The notes below the pieces were generated by a model. The model searched no databases, was not told the DNA's origin, and was given only the letters and a program-made list of their open reading frames with translations. Positions 34,340-47,084 of a stretch of 64,000 nt of DNA are shown here, piece after piece; within the stretch, counting starts at the first letter, position 1, and every line of letters begins with the position of its first letter. Source of the DNA: Beroe forskalii (taxonomy: Eukaryota > Ctenophora > Nuda > Beroida > Beroidae); NCBI GenBank assembly GCA_011033025.1, contig WFMF01000658.1:9011-73010 (forward strand). Reading direction: 5' to 3'. The translations under genes were made by a program, and so were the position numbers.

Positions 34340-36540
34340 GCAATCAATGTTCAGTTGAAGGGTAAATATTTCAAGGCCAAAGCTTTTCAATTTAGGAATC
34401 TTGGGTGCCGGATCAATGCAAACCAGTTTTTTCTGATCTTCAAAATGTGTTTTGATTTTTCAGGAAAACTGAAAACTGACAAAGATTTTGGACTTGCTGT
34501 TTCAACTTATCATCAGAACCAGATAAATCTTCTTGACCATCATGCTCCTATGAACAAAAAGTACATATCAGTGGTTGACAAAGCTCCTTGGTTTGATAAA
34601 GAGCAGGGAAATGAGAATGTTAAGGCGTCAGGCAGAAAGACAAAGCATATCTCTGATGATGCCTACTTGTTTTACAAGGAGTTGCTTGGGAAACCACTAT
34701 GTTGGCGTAGCTAGAAGAAAAAAGCTTATCAATTTGGTAACATAATTCAGCATGCAGAAGGAAACAAACGGCCTGGATCAGTGTTGTCAATAAGGTGCTG
34801 GACAAACAGCAAGTATATTCTCTGCCTGAAAAACAATAGGAGAAACTGGCTGGTGATTTTAATCAGTTTTACATTGATAGATTGACAAAATCCGTGAAAA
34901 CTTTAAGCCTGGGATCAGGCAGAATCTATTCCTAAACCAGATAGTCTTCCATTTGACCTCTTTGAATTTTGCCTGCAACAGCTGATGAGATAAAAGAAAT
35001 TTAGGCCGAGAGTGGAATTAAATGTTCTCCTGCTGATATGCTACCTCAGCAATTGCTAGAAAGTAACATTGATTCAGGTCTACCAACCATGGATGACTTG
35101 GTAAATTTTCATCTCAGCTCGGATCCATGGATGGGGTTAATTTTGCTGATATAACACCCCTCAGAAAAGATAAAAAGCTTGATGGATAACTGTTTTGAGC
35201 TATCGCCCAAAATCAAATTTATTTTTTTGGGAAAACTGGTGGAACGTGTTGTTCTGAAAAGGCTCAATACACATATGCAACAGAACAACCTTCATTGCCC
35301 TGATCAGTTTGACCACCCAAGAAAAACCATAGCACTGAAACAATCCTTGTCAAAATTGTTAATGACCTGCTTTTAACAGACACCCATGATTTCTGCTGAT
35401 GAACATACAGCAACAATAGTAATGCTCTTGGACCTCAGTGCTGCATTTGACACTTTTGATCACACACTGCTACTGAACATCCTTTAGAAATGAATGGGGC
35501 ATCAGAGGAACTGAAGCATGGTTCTCAAGTTTTAAAAGGTCGTCTCAGAGGATTTGACTTTTTCAGTAAATCAAAGGAAACCATCACAATAAAATTTGGT
35601 GTGCCTCAGGGATCAGTCTTGGGCCCAGATTCTCTTCAATATCTATATCAGATCAATTTTACTTGTGTGCAAAGGCTTGGTTTGAGAATTTTTTGGATAT
35701 GCAGATGATCACCAGGTAACAAAACAATTTCATCCATCTGAACAATTGATGCCTTGACTATTCAAATAAATGATTGCTTTGATTTGATAAGAAAATGGAT
35801 GTCGTGCAAACTACCTTCAACTGAATGGCCTAAGACTCAAATCATAATATTCGGCTCATGCAGAATCCTCCAACAGATTGAGATAAATGGTGTCAATGAG
35901 AGGTAAAAATAGGGTTTTCTTTAGTGGTACAACCATCAGGTTCTTGTCAGTGGTTAAAAATCTTGGTGTCCAAATGGACCAACGACTTACATTTGAAAAG
36001 CAAATTACTACTCTAAAGAAGAACTCATTCCATACCATCCGGAATCTCTGCAAAGTCCATTTTCTGCTCTCAAAGGACCAAAGAAATCAGTTGTCAACAG
36101 TATGGTCATTTCTTGTTTGGACTACTGCAAGGTTTGTATTATGGTATTGCCGACAGGCTTTTAATCAGTTACAAATCATACAAAATTCTGCTGCTAAATT
36201 AGTAACTGGAAAATATAAGGATGATCATGTTGACAATGACCTTCATGAACTTCATTGGCTTCAGATCAGTGTATTGTTTTCAAAATTGCACTTTTATCAT
36301 TCAAAGCCATTAATGGACAAGCACCAGAATACATCCAAGACATGTTCACTGTTTCCTATCAGGGCTATATCCCAAGATTGTTAACTCCAGCCAGGAACAC
36401 TAGCCTTGGTCAACGAAGTCTATCTTTCATTGGTCCGAAAAAAGTTTTCAATCACTTACCCCCCCATAACAGACAGCAAAAACACTGATTTTCAAAAAAC
36501 TTTTTGAAAACATATCTTTTCAACCTTTCTATAGGAAACT
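34340..36540 (+). pseudogene. Degraded CR1/L2-like LINE ORF2 remnant in satellite
   Basis: Collinear pieces of a non-LTR retrotransposon polyprotein across several frames. About 34500-34700: end of endonuclease/linker (LLDHHAP, PWFDKEQ). About 35215-35480: RT start (ERVVLKRLN, then LDLSAAFDTFDH). About 35560-35720: FGVPQGSVLGP and YADDHQV, the RT catalytic YADD. About 35940-36490: thumb and tail (NLGVQMDQRLTFEKQI, IQNSAAKLVTGKYK, INGQAPEYIQDM, LGQRSLSFIGPK). Many frameshifts and stops exist. Short satellite-identical patches (34371-34410, 35891-35920, 36456-36480) interrupt the LINE text. It is non-functional as written. Confidence 0.85.
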
Positions 36541-37179
36541 ATCCATGGATGGCGTTTGCCAAATTTTCAGCATTCAATCGGTTAAATTTTTTAATTTCAT
36601 TCTTGGGTGCCTTTTTCACTCACTTTGAAGACCTGCCTGGATCACTGTTTTGAGATAGGTGAAAATAGGCTCTTTTTGGCTTCAGTCAGGTTTAAAGGAA
36701 AACTGGCGAATATCATGCCTTAAAAGTGGTTTCAGGCGCATAATTTATGATTAGATATTATTATTATTTGACCACCCATGAGACATCTACGCCCAATAAG
36801 GGGCGAAAAAGGCAGTTTTAGGCCGAAAAACGCGATTTTAACCCCCATAACAGACAGAAAATGGCTGATTTCGAGATTGAAGTATGGTATGTCTTTCTTA
36901 GGTCGTCCATGGATGGCGTGCAAATTTTCAGCTCAATCGGCCAAAGCTTTTCAATTTCGGATCTTGGGTGCCTCAGAAATGAAGACCTGCCTGGATCACT
37001 GTTTTGAGAGGTAAAAATAGGTTTTTTTTGGATTTTTCAGGAAAAAAAAGGAAAACTGGCGAATATCATTGGTTCTGTGGTTTCAGGCGCATAATTTATG
37101 ACCAGATACACTTCTATTTGACCACCCCTGAGACATCTAGGCCCAATAAGGGGCGAAAAAGGCAGTTTTTAGGCCGAAA
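36541..37179 (+). repeat. Satellite, forward, up to assembly gap
   Basis: It starts degenerate (to ~36770), with LINE tail and satellite mixed, then holds about one clean subfamily A monomer. Confidence 0.9.
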
Positions 37180-37279
37180 NNNNNNNNNNNNNNNNNNNNN
37201 NNNNNNNNNNNNNNNNNNNNNNNNNNNNNNNNNNNNNNNNNNNNNNNNNNNNNNNNNNNNNNNNNNNNNNNNNNNNNNN
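37180..37279. other. Assembly gap, 100 N
   Basis: Exactly 100 N, a conventional unknown-size scaffold gap inside satellite. Confidence 1.
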
Positions 37280-38480
37280 ATCACGCCCAAGCATTTAGAA
37301 AAAAGGCGAAAAAGGGCGTTTTTGGCGAAAAGCGTTTAACCCCATAACAGACAGAAAATGGCTGATTTCGGATTCTGAAGAGGGTTTGTCTTTTTAGGTC
37401 GTCCATGGATGGCTTAAATTTTAAAGCTCAATCGGCCAAAGCTTTTCAATTTCTGGATCTTGGGTATCGCAAAGACCTGCCTGGATCACTACGAGAGAGT
37501 ACATCTGGGGTTTATTGATTTTAGGAAACAAGGAAATGAATATCATTGGTTCAGTGGTTTCAGGCGCATAATTTATGACCAGATACACTTCTATTTGACC
37601 ACCATGTGAGACATCTACGCCCAATAAGGGCGAAAAAGGCAACTTTAGGCCCGACAAACGCGTGTAATGAACCCCCATAACAGGACAGAAAACACGCACT
37701 TTCAGTTTCTGCATTTGAGATGGTATGTCTTTTCATATGGAAAGTGGTTGTGGTACCGAGCTGTTACATGTTTTGAGTGCCTGGCTATTGGACTGTTTTG
37801 AGAGAGAGGTAGTGTTGCCTTTATTGGATTTCTGGAAAACAAAGGAAAACTGGCGAATAGTCATTGGTTCATCATGTTTCCAGGCGCATTATTTTTTAAA
37901 TTTGAATGTTCCATTCAACCATGGACATCTATTTAACAATAATTGAAAAATTCAGTTTCAGGCCGAAATTTAGCTGATTTTAACCCCATAACAGACAGAA
38001 AATGGCTCTGCAAAAGATTCTGATGTTGGGAACGTTCGGTTCTGTTATGGATGGCGTGCAAAATTTTCAGCTCAGTTGTCCAGGCTTTTTCAATTTTGGA
38101 TCTCCGATTTGATAACATGAAAACGTGCCTGGATGCTGTTTTTTTGATTGTAAAAATAAAGGTTTTTATGAATTTCATTTGATCTAAAAATGTTATACCT
38201 ATATCATTGGTTAGTTTGAGTTGAGCAAAAAAACATTGCACTTTTAGGCCGAACTTTGAACGTACCTCGATTCTTTTATTCATTTTCAATGCAGCGTTGA
38301 AAATTTCATGCCCTGAGACCTGAACCTTTGCAGTATTTGGCCGTAGATGGCGAACTACACATTCAAGTTCAATAATGATCGCTGTCTTGATAATGTTCCA
38401 GTAGTTCATAAGCATTTGACAACTTTTCCATATTACTCGTGATCGTTTACAGATGGCAAACAAATTTTTGTACTTTTTCC
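37280..38480 (+). repeat. Corrupted satellite-like sequence after gap
   Basis: Satellite landmarks remain recognisable in order for three monomer lengths (GTCGTCCATGGATGG, GGTTCAGTGGTTTCAGGCGC, CCCATAACAGACAG). They are mixed with unrelated insertions and substitutions that grow worse downstream. A 176-codon minus frame (37933-38463) is satellite plus noise. Confidence 0.75.
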
Positions 38481-38780
38481 ATCTCGAGCATCATAGACTG
38501 ACCTACCCTCAATAAAAGAAGGAAAAATGAAAGGCAATCATTGTGACTTGTTTAGATACAAAGCATATCGAGGGCATGTCAATTTGTATACAATCATCGT
38601 TTCAATAACGCAGAGGCTGTCATTTAACGTTTTATCATCATTTTCAAATCACCCCCATATGAATGAAATTGTTTATTTCGGGATGATGTGATAAATTTGG
38701 AGGTCGGACTCATGGAATGCTCTATGCCTCTAAACTCAAAATGTGTCATGAAATACCGTGCCCAAAGTCCAACTCTATCC
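38481..38780. other. ~300 bp non-satellite sequence within the array
   Basis: Unique AT-rich sequence with no recognised feature. It rejoins satellite exactly at TCCTGGATCACTG. Confidence 0.6.
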
Positions 38781-41700
38781 TGGATCACTGTTTTGAGAGG
38801 TAAAAATAGGGTTTTTGGATTTTTCAGTAAAACAAAGGAAAACTGGCGAATATCATTGGTTCAGTGGTTTCAGGCGCATAATTTATGACCAGATACACTT
38901 CTATTTGACCACCCCTGAGACATCTACGCCCAATAAAGGGGCGAAAAAAAGGCAAGTTTTAGGCCGAAAAACGCGATTTTAACCCCCATAACAGACAGAA
39001 AATGGCTGATTTCGGGATTCTGAAGTATGGTATGTCTTTCTTAGGTCGTCCATGGATGGCGTGCAAATTTTCAGCTCAATCGGCCAAAGCTTTTCAATTT
39101 CGGATCTTGGGTGCCTCAGAAATGAAGACCTGCCTGGATCACTGTTTTGAGAGGTAAAAATAGGGTTTTTTGGATTTTTCAGGAAAACAAAGGAAAACTG
39201 GCGAATATCATTGGTTCAGTGGTTTCAGGCGCATAATTTATGACCAGATACACTTCTATTTGACCACCCATGAGACATCTACGCCCAATAAGGGGCGAAA
39301 AAGGCAGTTTTTAGGCCGAAAAACGCGATTTTTAACCCCCATAACAGACAGAAAATGGCTGATTTCGGGATTCTGAAGTATGGTATGTCTTTCTTAGGTC
39401 GTCCATGGATGGCGTGCAAATTTTCAGCTCAATCGGCCAAAGCTTTTCAATTTCGGATCTTGGGTGCCTCAGAAATGAAGACCTGCCTGGATCACTGTTT
39501 TGAGAGGTAAAAATAGGGTTTTTTGGATTTTTAGGAAAACAAAGGAAAACTGGCGAATATCATTGGTTCAGTGGTTTCAGGCGCATAATTTATGACCAGA
39601 TACACTTCTATTTGACCACCCATGAGACATCTACGCCCAATAAGGGGCGAAAAAAGGCAGCTTTTAGGCCGAAAAACGCGATTTTAACCCCCCATAACAG
39701 ACAGAAAATGGCTGATTTCGGGATTCTGAAGTATGGCATGTCTTTCTTAGGTCGTCCATGGATGGCGTGCAAATTTTCAGCTCAATCGGCCAAAGCTTTT
39801 CAATTTCGGATCTTGGGTGCCTCAGAAATGAAGACCTGCCTGGATCACTGTTTTGAGAGGTAAAAATAGGGTTTTTTGGATTTTTCAGGAAAACAAAGGA
39901 AAACTGGCAAATATAATTGGTTCAGTGGTTTCAGGCGCATAATTTATGACCAGATACACCTCTATTTGACCACCCATGAGACATCTACGCCCAATAAGGG
40001 GCGAAAAAAGGCAGTTTTTAGGCCGAAAAACGCAACTTTAACCCCCATAACAGACAGAAAATGGCTGATTTCGGGATTCTGAAGTATGGTATGTCTTTCT
40101 TAGGTCGTCCATGGATGGTGTGCAAATTTTCAGCTCAATCGGCCAAAGCTTTTCAATTTCGGATCTTGGGTGCCTCAGAAATGAAGAACGTCCTGGATCA
40201 CTGTTTTGAGAGGTACAAAATAGGGTTTTTTGGATTTTACAGGAAACCAAAGGAAAACTGGCGAATATCATTGGTTCAGTGGTGTCAGGCGCATAATCTA
40301 TGACCAGATACACCTCTATTTGACCACCCCTGAGACATCTACGCCCAATAAGGGGCGAAAAAAGGCAGTTTTTAGGCCGAAAAACACGATTTTAACCCCC
40401 ATAACAGACAGAAAATGGCTGATTTCGGGATTCTGAAGTATGGTATGTCTTTCTTAGGTCGTCCATGGATGGCGTGCAAATTTTCAGCTCAATCGGCCAA
40501 AGCTTTTCAATTTCGGATCTTGGGTGCCTCAGAAATGAAGACCTGCCTGGATCACTGTTTTGAGAGGTAAAAATAGGGTTTTTGGATTTTACAGGAAAAC
40601 AAAGGAAACCTGGCGAATATCATTGGTTCAGTGGTTTCAGGCGCATAATTTATGACCAGATACACTTCTATTTGACCAATCATGAGACATCTACGCCCAA
40701 TAAGGGGCGAAAAAAGGCAGTTTTTAGGCCGAAAAAATCGATTTTAACCCCCCATAACAGATGCAGAAAATGGCTGATTTCGGGATTCTGAAGTATGGTA
40801 TGTCTTTCTTAGGTCGTCCATGGATGGCGTGCAAATTTTCAGCTCAATCGGCCAAAGCTTTTCAATTTCGGATCTTGGGTGCCTCAGAAATGAAGAACCT
40901 GTCCTGGATCACTGTTTTGAGAGGTAAAAATAGGGTTTTTGGATTTTACAGGAGAAACAAAAGGAAAACTGGCGAATATCATTGGTTCAGTGGTTTCAGG
41001 CGCATAATTTATGATCAGATACACTTCTATTTGACCACCCATGAGACATCTACGCCCAATAAGGGGCCAAAAAAGGCAGTTTTTAAGCCGAAGAACGCGA
41101 TTTTAACCCCCCATAACAGACAGAAAATGGCTGATTTCGGGATTCCGAAGTATGGTATGTCTTTCTTAGGTCGTCCATGGATGGCGTGTAAATTTTCAGC
41201 TCAAGCGGCCAAAGTTTTTCGATTTCGGATCTTGGGTGCCTCAGAAATGAAGAACGTCCTGGATCACTGTTTTGAGGTAAAAATAGGGTTTTTTGGATTT
41301 TACAGGAAAACAAAGGAAAACTGGCGAATATCATTGGTTCAGTGGTTTCAGGCGCATAATTTATGACCAGATACACTTCTATTTGACCACCCATGAGACA
41401 TCTACGCCCAATAAGGGGCGAAAAAAGACAGTTTTTAAGCCGAAAAACGCGATTTTAACCCCCATAACTGACAAAAATGGCTGATTTCGGGATTCTGAAG
41501 TATGGTATGTCTTTCTTAGGTCGTCCATGGATGGCGTGCAAATTTTCAGCTCAATCGGCCAAAGCTTTTCAATTTCGGATCTTGGGTGCCTCAGAAATGA
41601 AGACGTCCTGGATCACTGTTTTGAGAGGTAAAAATAGGGTTTATTGGATTTTTTAGGAAAACAAAGGAAAACTGGCGAATATCATTGGTTCAGTGGTTTC

Positions 41701-43449
41701 AGGCGCATAATTTATGACCAGATACACCTCTATTTGACCACCCCTGAGACATCGATACACTTCTATTTGACCACCCATGAGACATCTACGCCCAATAAGG
41801 GGCGAAAAAGGCAGTTTTAAGCCGAAAAACGCGATTTTAACCCCCATAACAGACAGAAAATGGCTGATTTCGGGATTCTGAAGTATGGCATGTCTTTCTT
41901 AGGTCGTCCATGGATGGCGTGCAAATTTTCAGCTCAATCGGTTAAAGTTTTTCGATTTCGGATCTTGGGTGCCTCAGAAATGAAGAACGTCCTGGATCAC
42001 TGTTTTTGAGAGGTAAAAATAGGGTTTTTGGATTTTACAGGAAAACAAAGGAAAACTGGCGAATATCATTGGTTCATTGGTTTCCAGGCGCATAATTTAT
42101 GACCAGATACACTTCTATTTGACCACCCATGAGACATCTACGCCCAATAAGGGGCGAAAAGACAGTTTTTAAGCCGAAAACGCGATTTTAACCCCCATAA
42201 CAACTGACAAAATGGCTGATTTCGGGATTCTGAAGTATGGTATGTCTTTCTTAAGTCGTCCATGGTTGGCGTGCAAATTTTTCAGCTCAATCCGGCCAAA
42301 GTTTTCGATTTCGGATCTTGGGTGCCTCAGAAATGAAGAACGTCCTGGGTCACTGTTTTGAGAGGTAAAATAGGTTTTTGGATTTTACAGGAAAACAAAG
42401 GAAAACTGGCGAATATCATTGGTTCAGTGGTTTCAGGCGCATAATTTATGACCAGATACACTTCTATTTGGCCACCCATGGGACATCTACGCCCAATAAG
42501 GGGCGAAAAAGGCAATTTTAAGCCGAAAAACGCGATTTTAACCCCCATAACAGACAGAAAATGGCTGATTTCGGGATTCTCAAGTATGGTATGTCTTTCT
42601 TGGGTCGTCCATGGATGGCGTACAAATTTTCAGCTCAATCGGCCAAAGCTTTTCAATTTCGGATCTTGGGTGCCTCAGAAATGAAGAACGTCCTGGATCA
42701 CTGTTTTGAGAGGTACAAATAGGGTTTTTGGATTTTACAGGAGAACAAAGGAAAACTGGCGAATATCATTGGTTTCAGTGGTTTCAGGCGCACATAATTT
42801 ATGACCAGATACACTTCTATTTGACCACCCATGAGACATCTACGCCCAATAAGGGGCGAAAAAAAGGCAGTTTTAAGCCGAAAAACGCGATTTTAACCCC
42901 ATAACAGACAGAAAATGGCTGATTTCGGGATTCCGAAGTATGGTATGTCTTTCTTAGGTCGTCCATGGATGGTGCAAATTTTCAGCTCAATCGGCCAAAG
43001 TTTTCGATTTCGGATCTTGGGTGCCTCAGAAATGAAGAACGTCCTGGATCACTGTTTTGAGAGGTAAAAATAGGGTTTTTTGGATTTTACAGGAAAACAA
43101 AGGAAAACTGGCGAATATCATTGGTTCATTGGTTTCAGGCGCATAATTTATGACCAGATACACTTCTATTTGACCACCCGCATGAGACATCTACGCCCAA
43201 TAAGGGGCGAAAAAGGCAGTTTTAAGCCGAAAACGCGATTTTAACCCCCATAACAGACAGAAAATGGCTGATTTCGGGATTCTGATTAATGGTATGTCTT
43301 TCTTAGGTCGTCCGTGGATGGCGTGCAAATTTTCAGCTCAATCGGCCAAAGTGTTTCGATTTCGGATCTTGGGTGCCTCAGAAATGAAGACCGGCCTGGA
43401 TCACTGTTTTGAGAGGTAAAAATAGGGTTTTTTGGATTTTACAGGAAAA
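38781..43449 (+). repeat. Satellite array, forward, A-to-B subfamily transition (~13 monomers)
   Basis: The first four monomers are subfamily A. From ~40186 the markers change to GAAGAACGTCCTGG, TTTTACAGG and TAAGCCGAAA, with one intermediate monomer near 40530-40600 (A-type GACCTGCCTGG with B-type TTTTACAGG). The array stops after ACAGGAAAA at 43449. Confidence 0.96.
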
Positions 43450-45800
43450 TAATTTGCTGCTATAAATGTTACACGTATTCCTAAGCTTAAGTAAATTTTA
43501 AGTATTTAATTTTATCGATGTGTGTTCTGGTTCGCCGACTTAGGAACGCTAAATTTGGATATGGAAATGAAAATTGTCGGCAGAGATTCGAATCACGAGT
43601 GTCACAAATTGGCAAAGTTCTAAATGCGTCTAATAATGTGGTGATTGCTATAATTTAATAATTGTTTTGCATAATCACTTATTTAAAAGTTGAAATATTG
43701 GGGTTCACCCCCTCATATTTTGGAAACAGGAAAAATCGCATTTATTAACATACGAGTGGAGAAATCCATCGTCAAACATTGCCCAATAGTGAGGACTTGG
43801 GTCTAATGCACATGCAACCATTTGCACGTTCGAGTAAGTGTAACCATGACAACATTGTTACACCCATTATTTCAAATTGTAAACTAAAAAACAGGTTTGT
43901 TGGGTCTGCAAATACACAGCTGCTCGACAAAGCTATACGCATCACCTTGTTCGTTAACAATTAATTTTAAACACTAAATTCATCGGACGTTGTCTGACTC
44001 TGACCCGCGGCGCTGGATTCTCACGAGGGTCTGTCAACGGACGACAAATTGTCGTACAATTAAAGCTAAAATTGAATACTTTTACCGCATCAAAAATTCC
44101 AACCACAACAACAGTTATAACAAGCAACGAAATCAAAACAGCATTGAAAACAGAAATGAATGCGCGCGCAATTAATTAGCACGTGCACTTTTCGCGTTTC
44201 GGGTTTCCATGGTACACGACAGACAAACAGACAAAGCGCGTTTTTCATTTGTTTAAACTTTTAGCAGGCCGTTGGGTGCAGCACCTCGTTGGCTGCAAAT
44301 TTCGATATATGCAATTGCAATTCTAATTGATTATTGATTGAATACTGCATCCAAAAAATTCCAAACAGATCAAAAGCCATGAGAAATGAACGTGCGCGCA
44401 AAAGCAATTGATCTGCACGTGCACTTTTCCTTCTGTGCGCGCGTTGCAATATGATGTGACGTATAAGAACACAATTTGCGACTTTGTATGAAATTGAAAA
44501 GAACTTGCCACATGCTATGTGCACCTTTTCTCCGAACACGTGCGCGATTTTTCTGCACATGTAACTAAAAATTAAGCCCAAAATTAAGCCTGCATTCTTT
44601 CACACGGTTGCGTCAGCTGGGCGAAGCACAAAGATCTGGTGAGATAAATCTATTACATAAAGTAAAGTCACACGTGAATAATGTTTGTATGTGCCGCCGT
44701 CCACAATTAAATTTGAGCTTGCCAAGAAAATATCAAGAGAAACGAATGCAAAAGGGAGAAATGAGGCGCCGTTGCTATGGAAACCAATTTTTGCGCACGT
44801 GCAGATTATAATCAGTTCTATGCGAGTGATTTCTATTACGATACTTCTGTTAAAAATGCTGTGCTGTAGTTTTTGAAAATTTGACGTTTTCTTTACTTCA
44901 AATTCAAGATCTCAAGATGGAGAATGGACCTAACTTGAATAACGGAGGATATTTTATTGCTAAACACGTATATCCCTGTGTGGCTCGCGCGGCGCGTACA
45001 CACACCTATGCGGGCTTAGGAAGATATTTTAGATGGATTGTTTTCTGTGGCAGAGTTTAGCAGATAATCAAAGCTGAGTCGATGATAACATCAGTAACTA
45101 TAGTTTCGAAATTAGCCGTTTAGTTTACAAAAGTGTACAATTCAATCGAGTCGAATATAGGTGTAGCAGATTACGAAGACAGTTCCTGGCCTGGATTAAT
45201 GTAAACAAAACAAAATGGTCCAATGTCAGTATCAGTAGGTATGAAAATTAACATAGACTTCTTGAAATCAAAACGGAACGCTGGAACAAAATTCACATGG
45301 TTTAGCATAACTTACACTAACCGTCGCCGTTCTATTTTCCACTCTGCTCCTTCATAAAATTGAATAATGATTTAATTGATTTCGTTACGAATAACTACTG
45401 ATTCAATTGGAATTTTTGATGCGGTAAGAAGTATCCAATCAATTTGAATGGCGGTTTTTAAAATTTGCGAACGAGGTGCTGCGTAGCTGTGTGATCTGTG
45501 TAAATGTAGGCCCAACGGGCCTGCTAGTAATAATAATAAAACGTGCGCACCCGTGGAAGGTGTCAGACAAAGCCCACATGGATGTTGTCAGGCGTCGCCA
45601 CGGCATCGTAGGATGTTACCCTACCCTCGCGCGCGGCGCAACGTTCCACATTTGGACGTCATTTTGCGCTCTAGCCATCCAGTCAGAAGAAATAGACGGG
45701 CAACGTCCGTCGCGTCGACCACGGCATTGGTGCTCCTGACAACTTTCCAATTCCTCATGGAAGCACTGCACCATTCACTGTGCACGGGCTTATGGGTATG
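43450..45800. other. Unique region, no recognised gene
   Basis: Contains direct repeats of GCACGTGCACTTTTC (44180 and 44416) and an X-box-like GTTGCTATGGAAAC (44772-44785). CpG-rich patches (CGCGCGGCG) recur. Several 60-106 codon frames overlap on both strands without domains. I see no splice-supported gene. Confidence 0.55.
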
Positions 45801-46036
45801 TGTGCACATGGATCGATCGAAAGATTGCTAAACACGTTGACGTATACCCTATACCCCTGTTATCGTCGCGCTTCCTCAGAACAGGAAGGGAAGCGTGCGG
45901 CGCGTACACCTATGCCATGCGCGGGCTTAGGAAATCGAAAGAACGCAAAAATTTCAGCAAAAATTCAATAAAAAGCAAATTGAACCTTGCGCGCGCACTG
46001 TAATTTGCGCTTTCTTTCGATCGATCCATGTGCACA
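45801..46036. mobile_element. 236-bp MITE-like element with 24-bp TIR
   Basis: TGTGCACATGGATCGATCG plus AAAGA (45801-45824) is perfectly inverted at 46013-46036. The interior is unique. The target duplication is not resolved. Confidence 0.6.
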
Positions 46037-46485
46037 TGCGCATTAAGAACCAACTTTCAGTTTCAGGTGCCTGTGCATGCTGATGCCATGCAGTAGGCCC
46101 TTGCTCAACACATGTGTCTCTGTTCGCCTACGCACACCTGACTCTGAGTATGAGGGCCTTGGAATTAGTAAGCCTTCCTAAGCCCGCATTGGCGTGCGTA
46201 CTGCGTACGCGCGCAGCGCTTCCCTGGGGGACTGCGCAACGCGAGCTAGCAACCTAAATCCTTACCACATGTTACGTGTCCCTGTTTGTTCGCGCTTGCG
46301 CGCGCTTTTCGTAGAAAAGTCACAATTTTGCCTCTTCTCTGAAGAGGCGCGCTTGCGCGCGCAAAATAAGGCTCCGTAACATGGAGTAATTCTCTCCTTT
46401 AAGGCTCTCCCTGTTAAGTCCAACGAAAAAATTGGCTAGTGTCCCATATAATTCGAGAGCCTTCATTACAGAGAACCTTATAACG
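46037..46485. other. Unique region with GCGC-rich hairpins
   Basis: CGCTTGCGCGCGC occurs near 46300 and 46350, separated by GAAAAGTC...CTTCTCTGAAGAG. No gene is seen. Confidence 0.5.
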
Positions 46486-46487
46486 TT

Positions 46488-46620
46488 TTAGGGCGCACAG
46501 GGCACTACGTCAGGGCACTACGGCACGTCAGGGCACTACGTCAGGGCACTGATCCTTGAAGTAGTGCCCTGAACAGGGCACAGGGCACTACGTCAGGGCA
46601 CTGGGCCACTACGTCTATGT
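46488..46620 (+). repeat. Minisatellite of AGGGCACTACGTC units
   Basis: About eight variants of CAGGGCACTACGT, one inverted (AGTAGTGCCCTG). The same unit recurs at 47100-47245. Confidence 0.88.
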
Positions 46621-46736
46621 TATGTGATATTGTTATTCTATTGTTTTTAAGGGTTATAAGGTTATTAGCCAATTTTGAGGGTACTTGTAGGCGTGCAATA
46701 ATAAGTAATATTGCACTCCTCACATTGGCTAATACA

Positions 46737-46912
46737 CTAAGAGCATGGCAAATGGTCATGACGCTAATAAAATTATTGCACTCGGCTTCGCCTCGTGCAA
46801 TAATTTGGTATTGTCGCACTCGGCCTGCTCCTCGTGCAACAATACAAATTATTGCACTCAGCTATGCCTCGTGCAATAATTTATATTAGCGCATTCCCAG
46901 CCATGCTCTAAG
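46737..46912. mobile_element. 176-bp hairpin element with three GCACTCGGC...CTCGTGC stem-loops
   Basis: CTAAGAGCATGGC ... CGCTAATA...ATTATTGCAC on the left is mirrored on the right by GTGCAATAAT...ATTAGCG ... GCCATGCTCTAAG. Three tandem palindromes of the form ATTGCACTCGGC-TTC-GCC-TCGTGCAAT lie between. Confidence 0.7.
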
Positions 46913-47084
46913 CGTATATTGTAAGAATACTATTCTGATTTTATTGTGATTTAGGAGTAAAGTGCAATCTGTAATCGTATACTAATCTGTAATCGTGTAT
47001 TCAATACATACTAGATACCTACACTTAAGACTTCAGTGTTATTTTCATAGCCTTATTCGTGGTGTGTCCTATTGTTATTTTAAG

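Noticed and set aside
34121..34714. 197-codon ORF as a novel gene
   Set aside because: A chimera of a satellite monomer and the endonuclease-end segment of a LINE; the frame is accidental.
45476..46003. Overlapping 60-92 codon ORFs in the CpG-rich region
   Set aside because: They overlap on both strands and in several frames, and part overlaps an inverted-repeat element; no domain.
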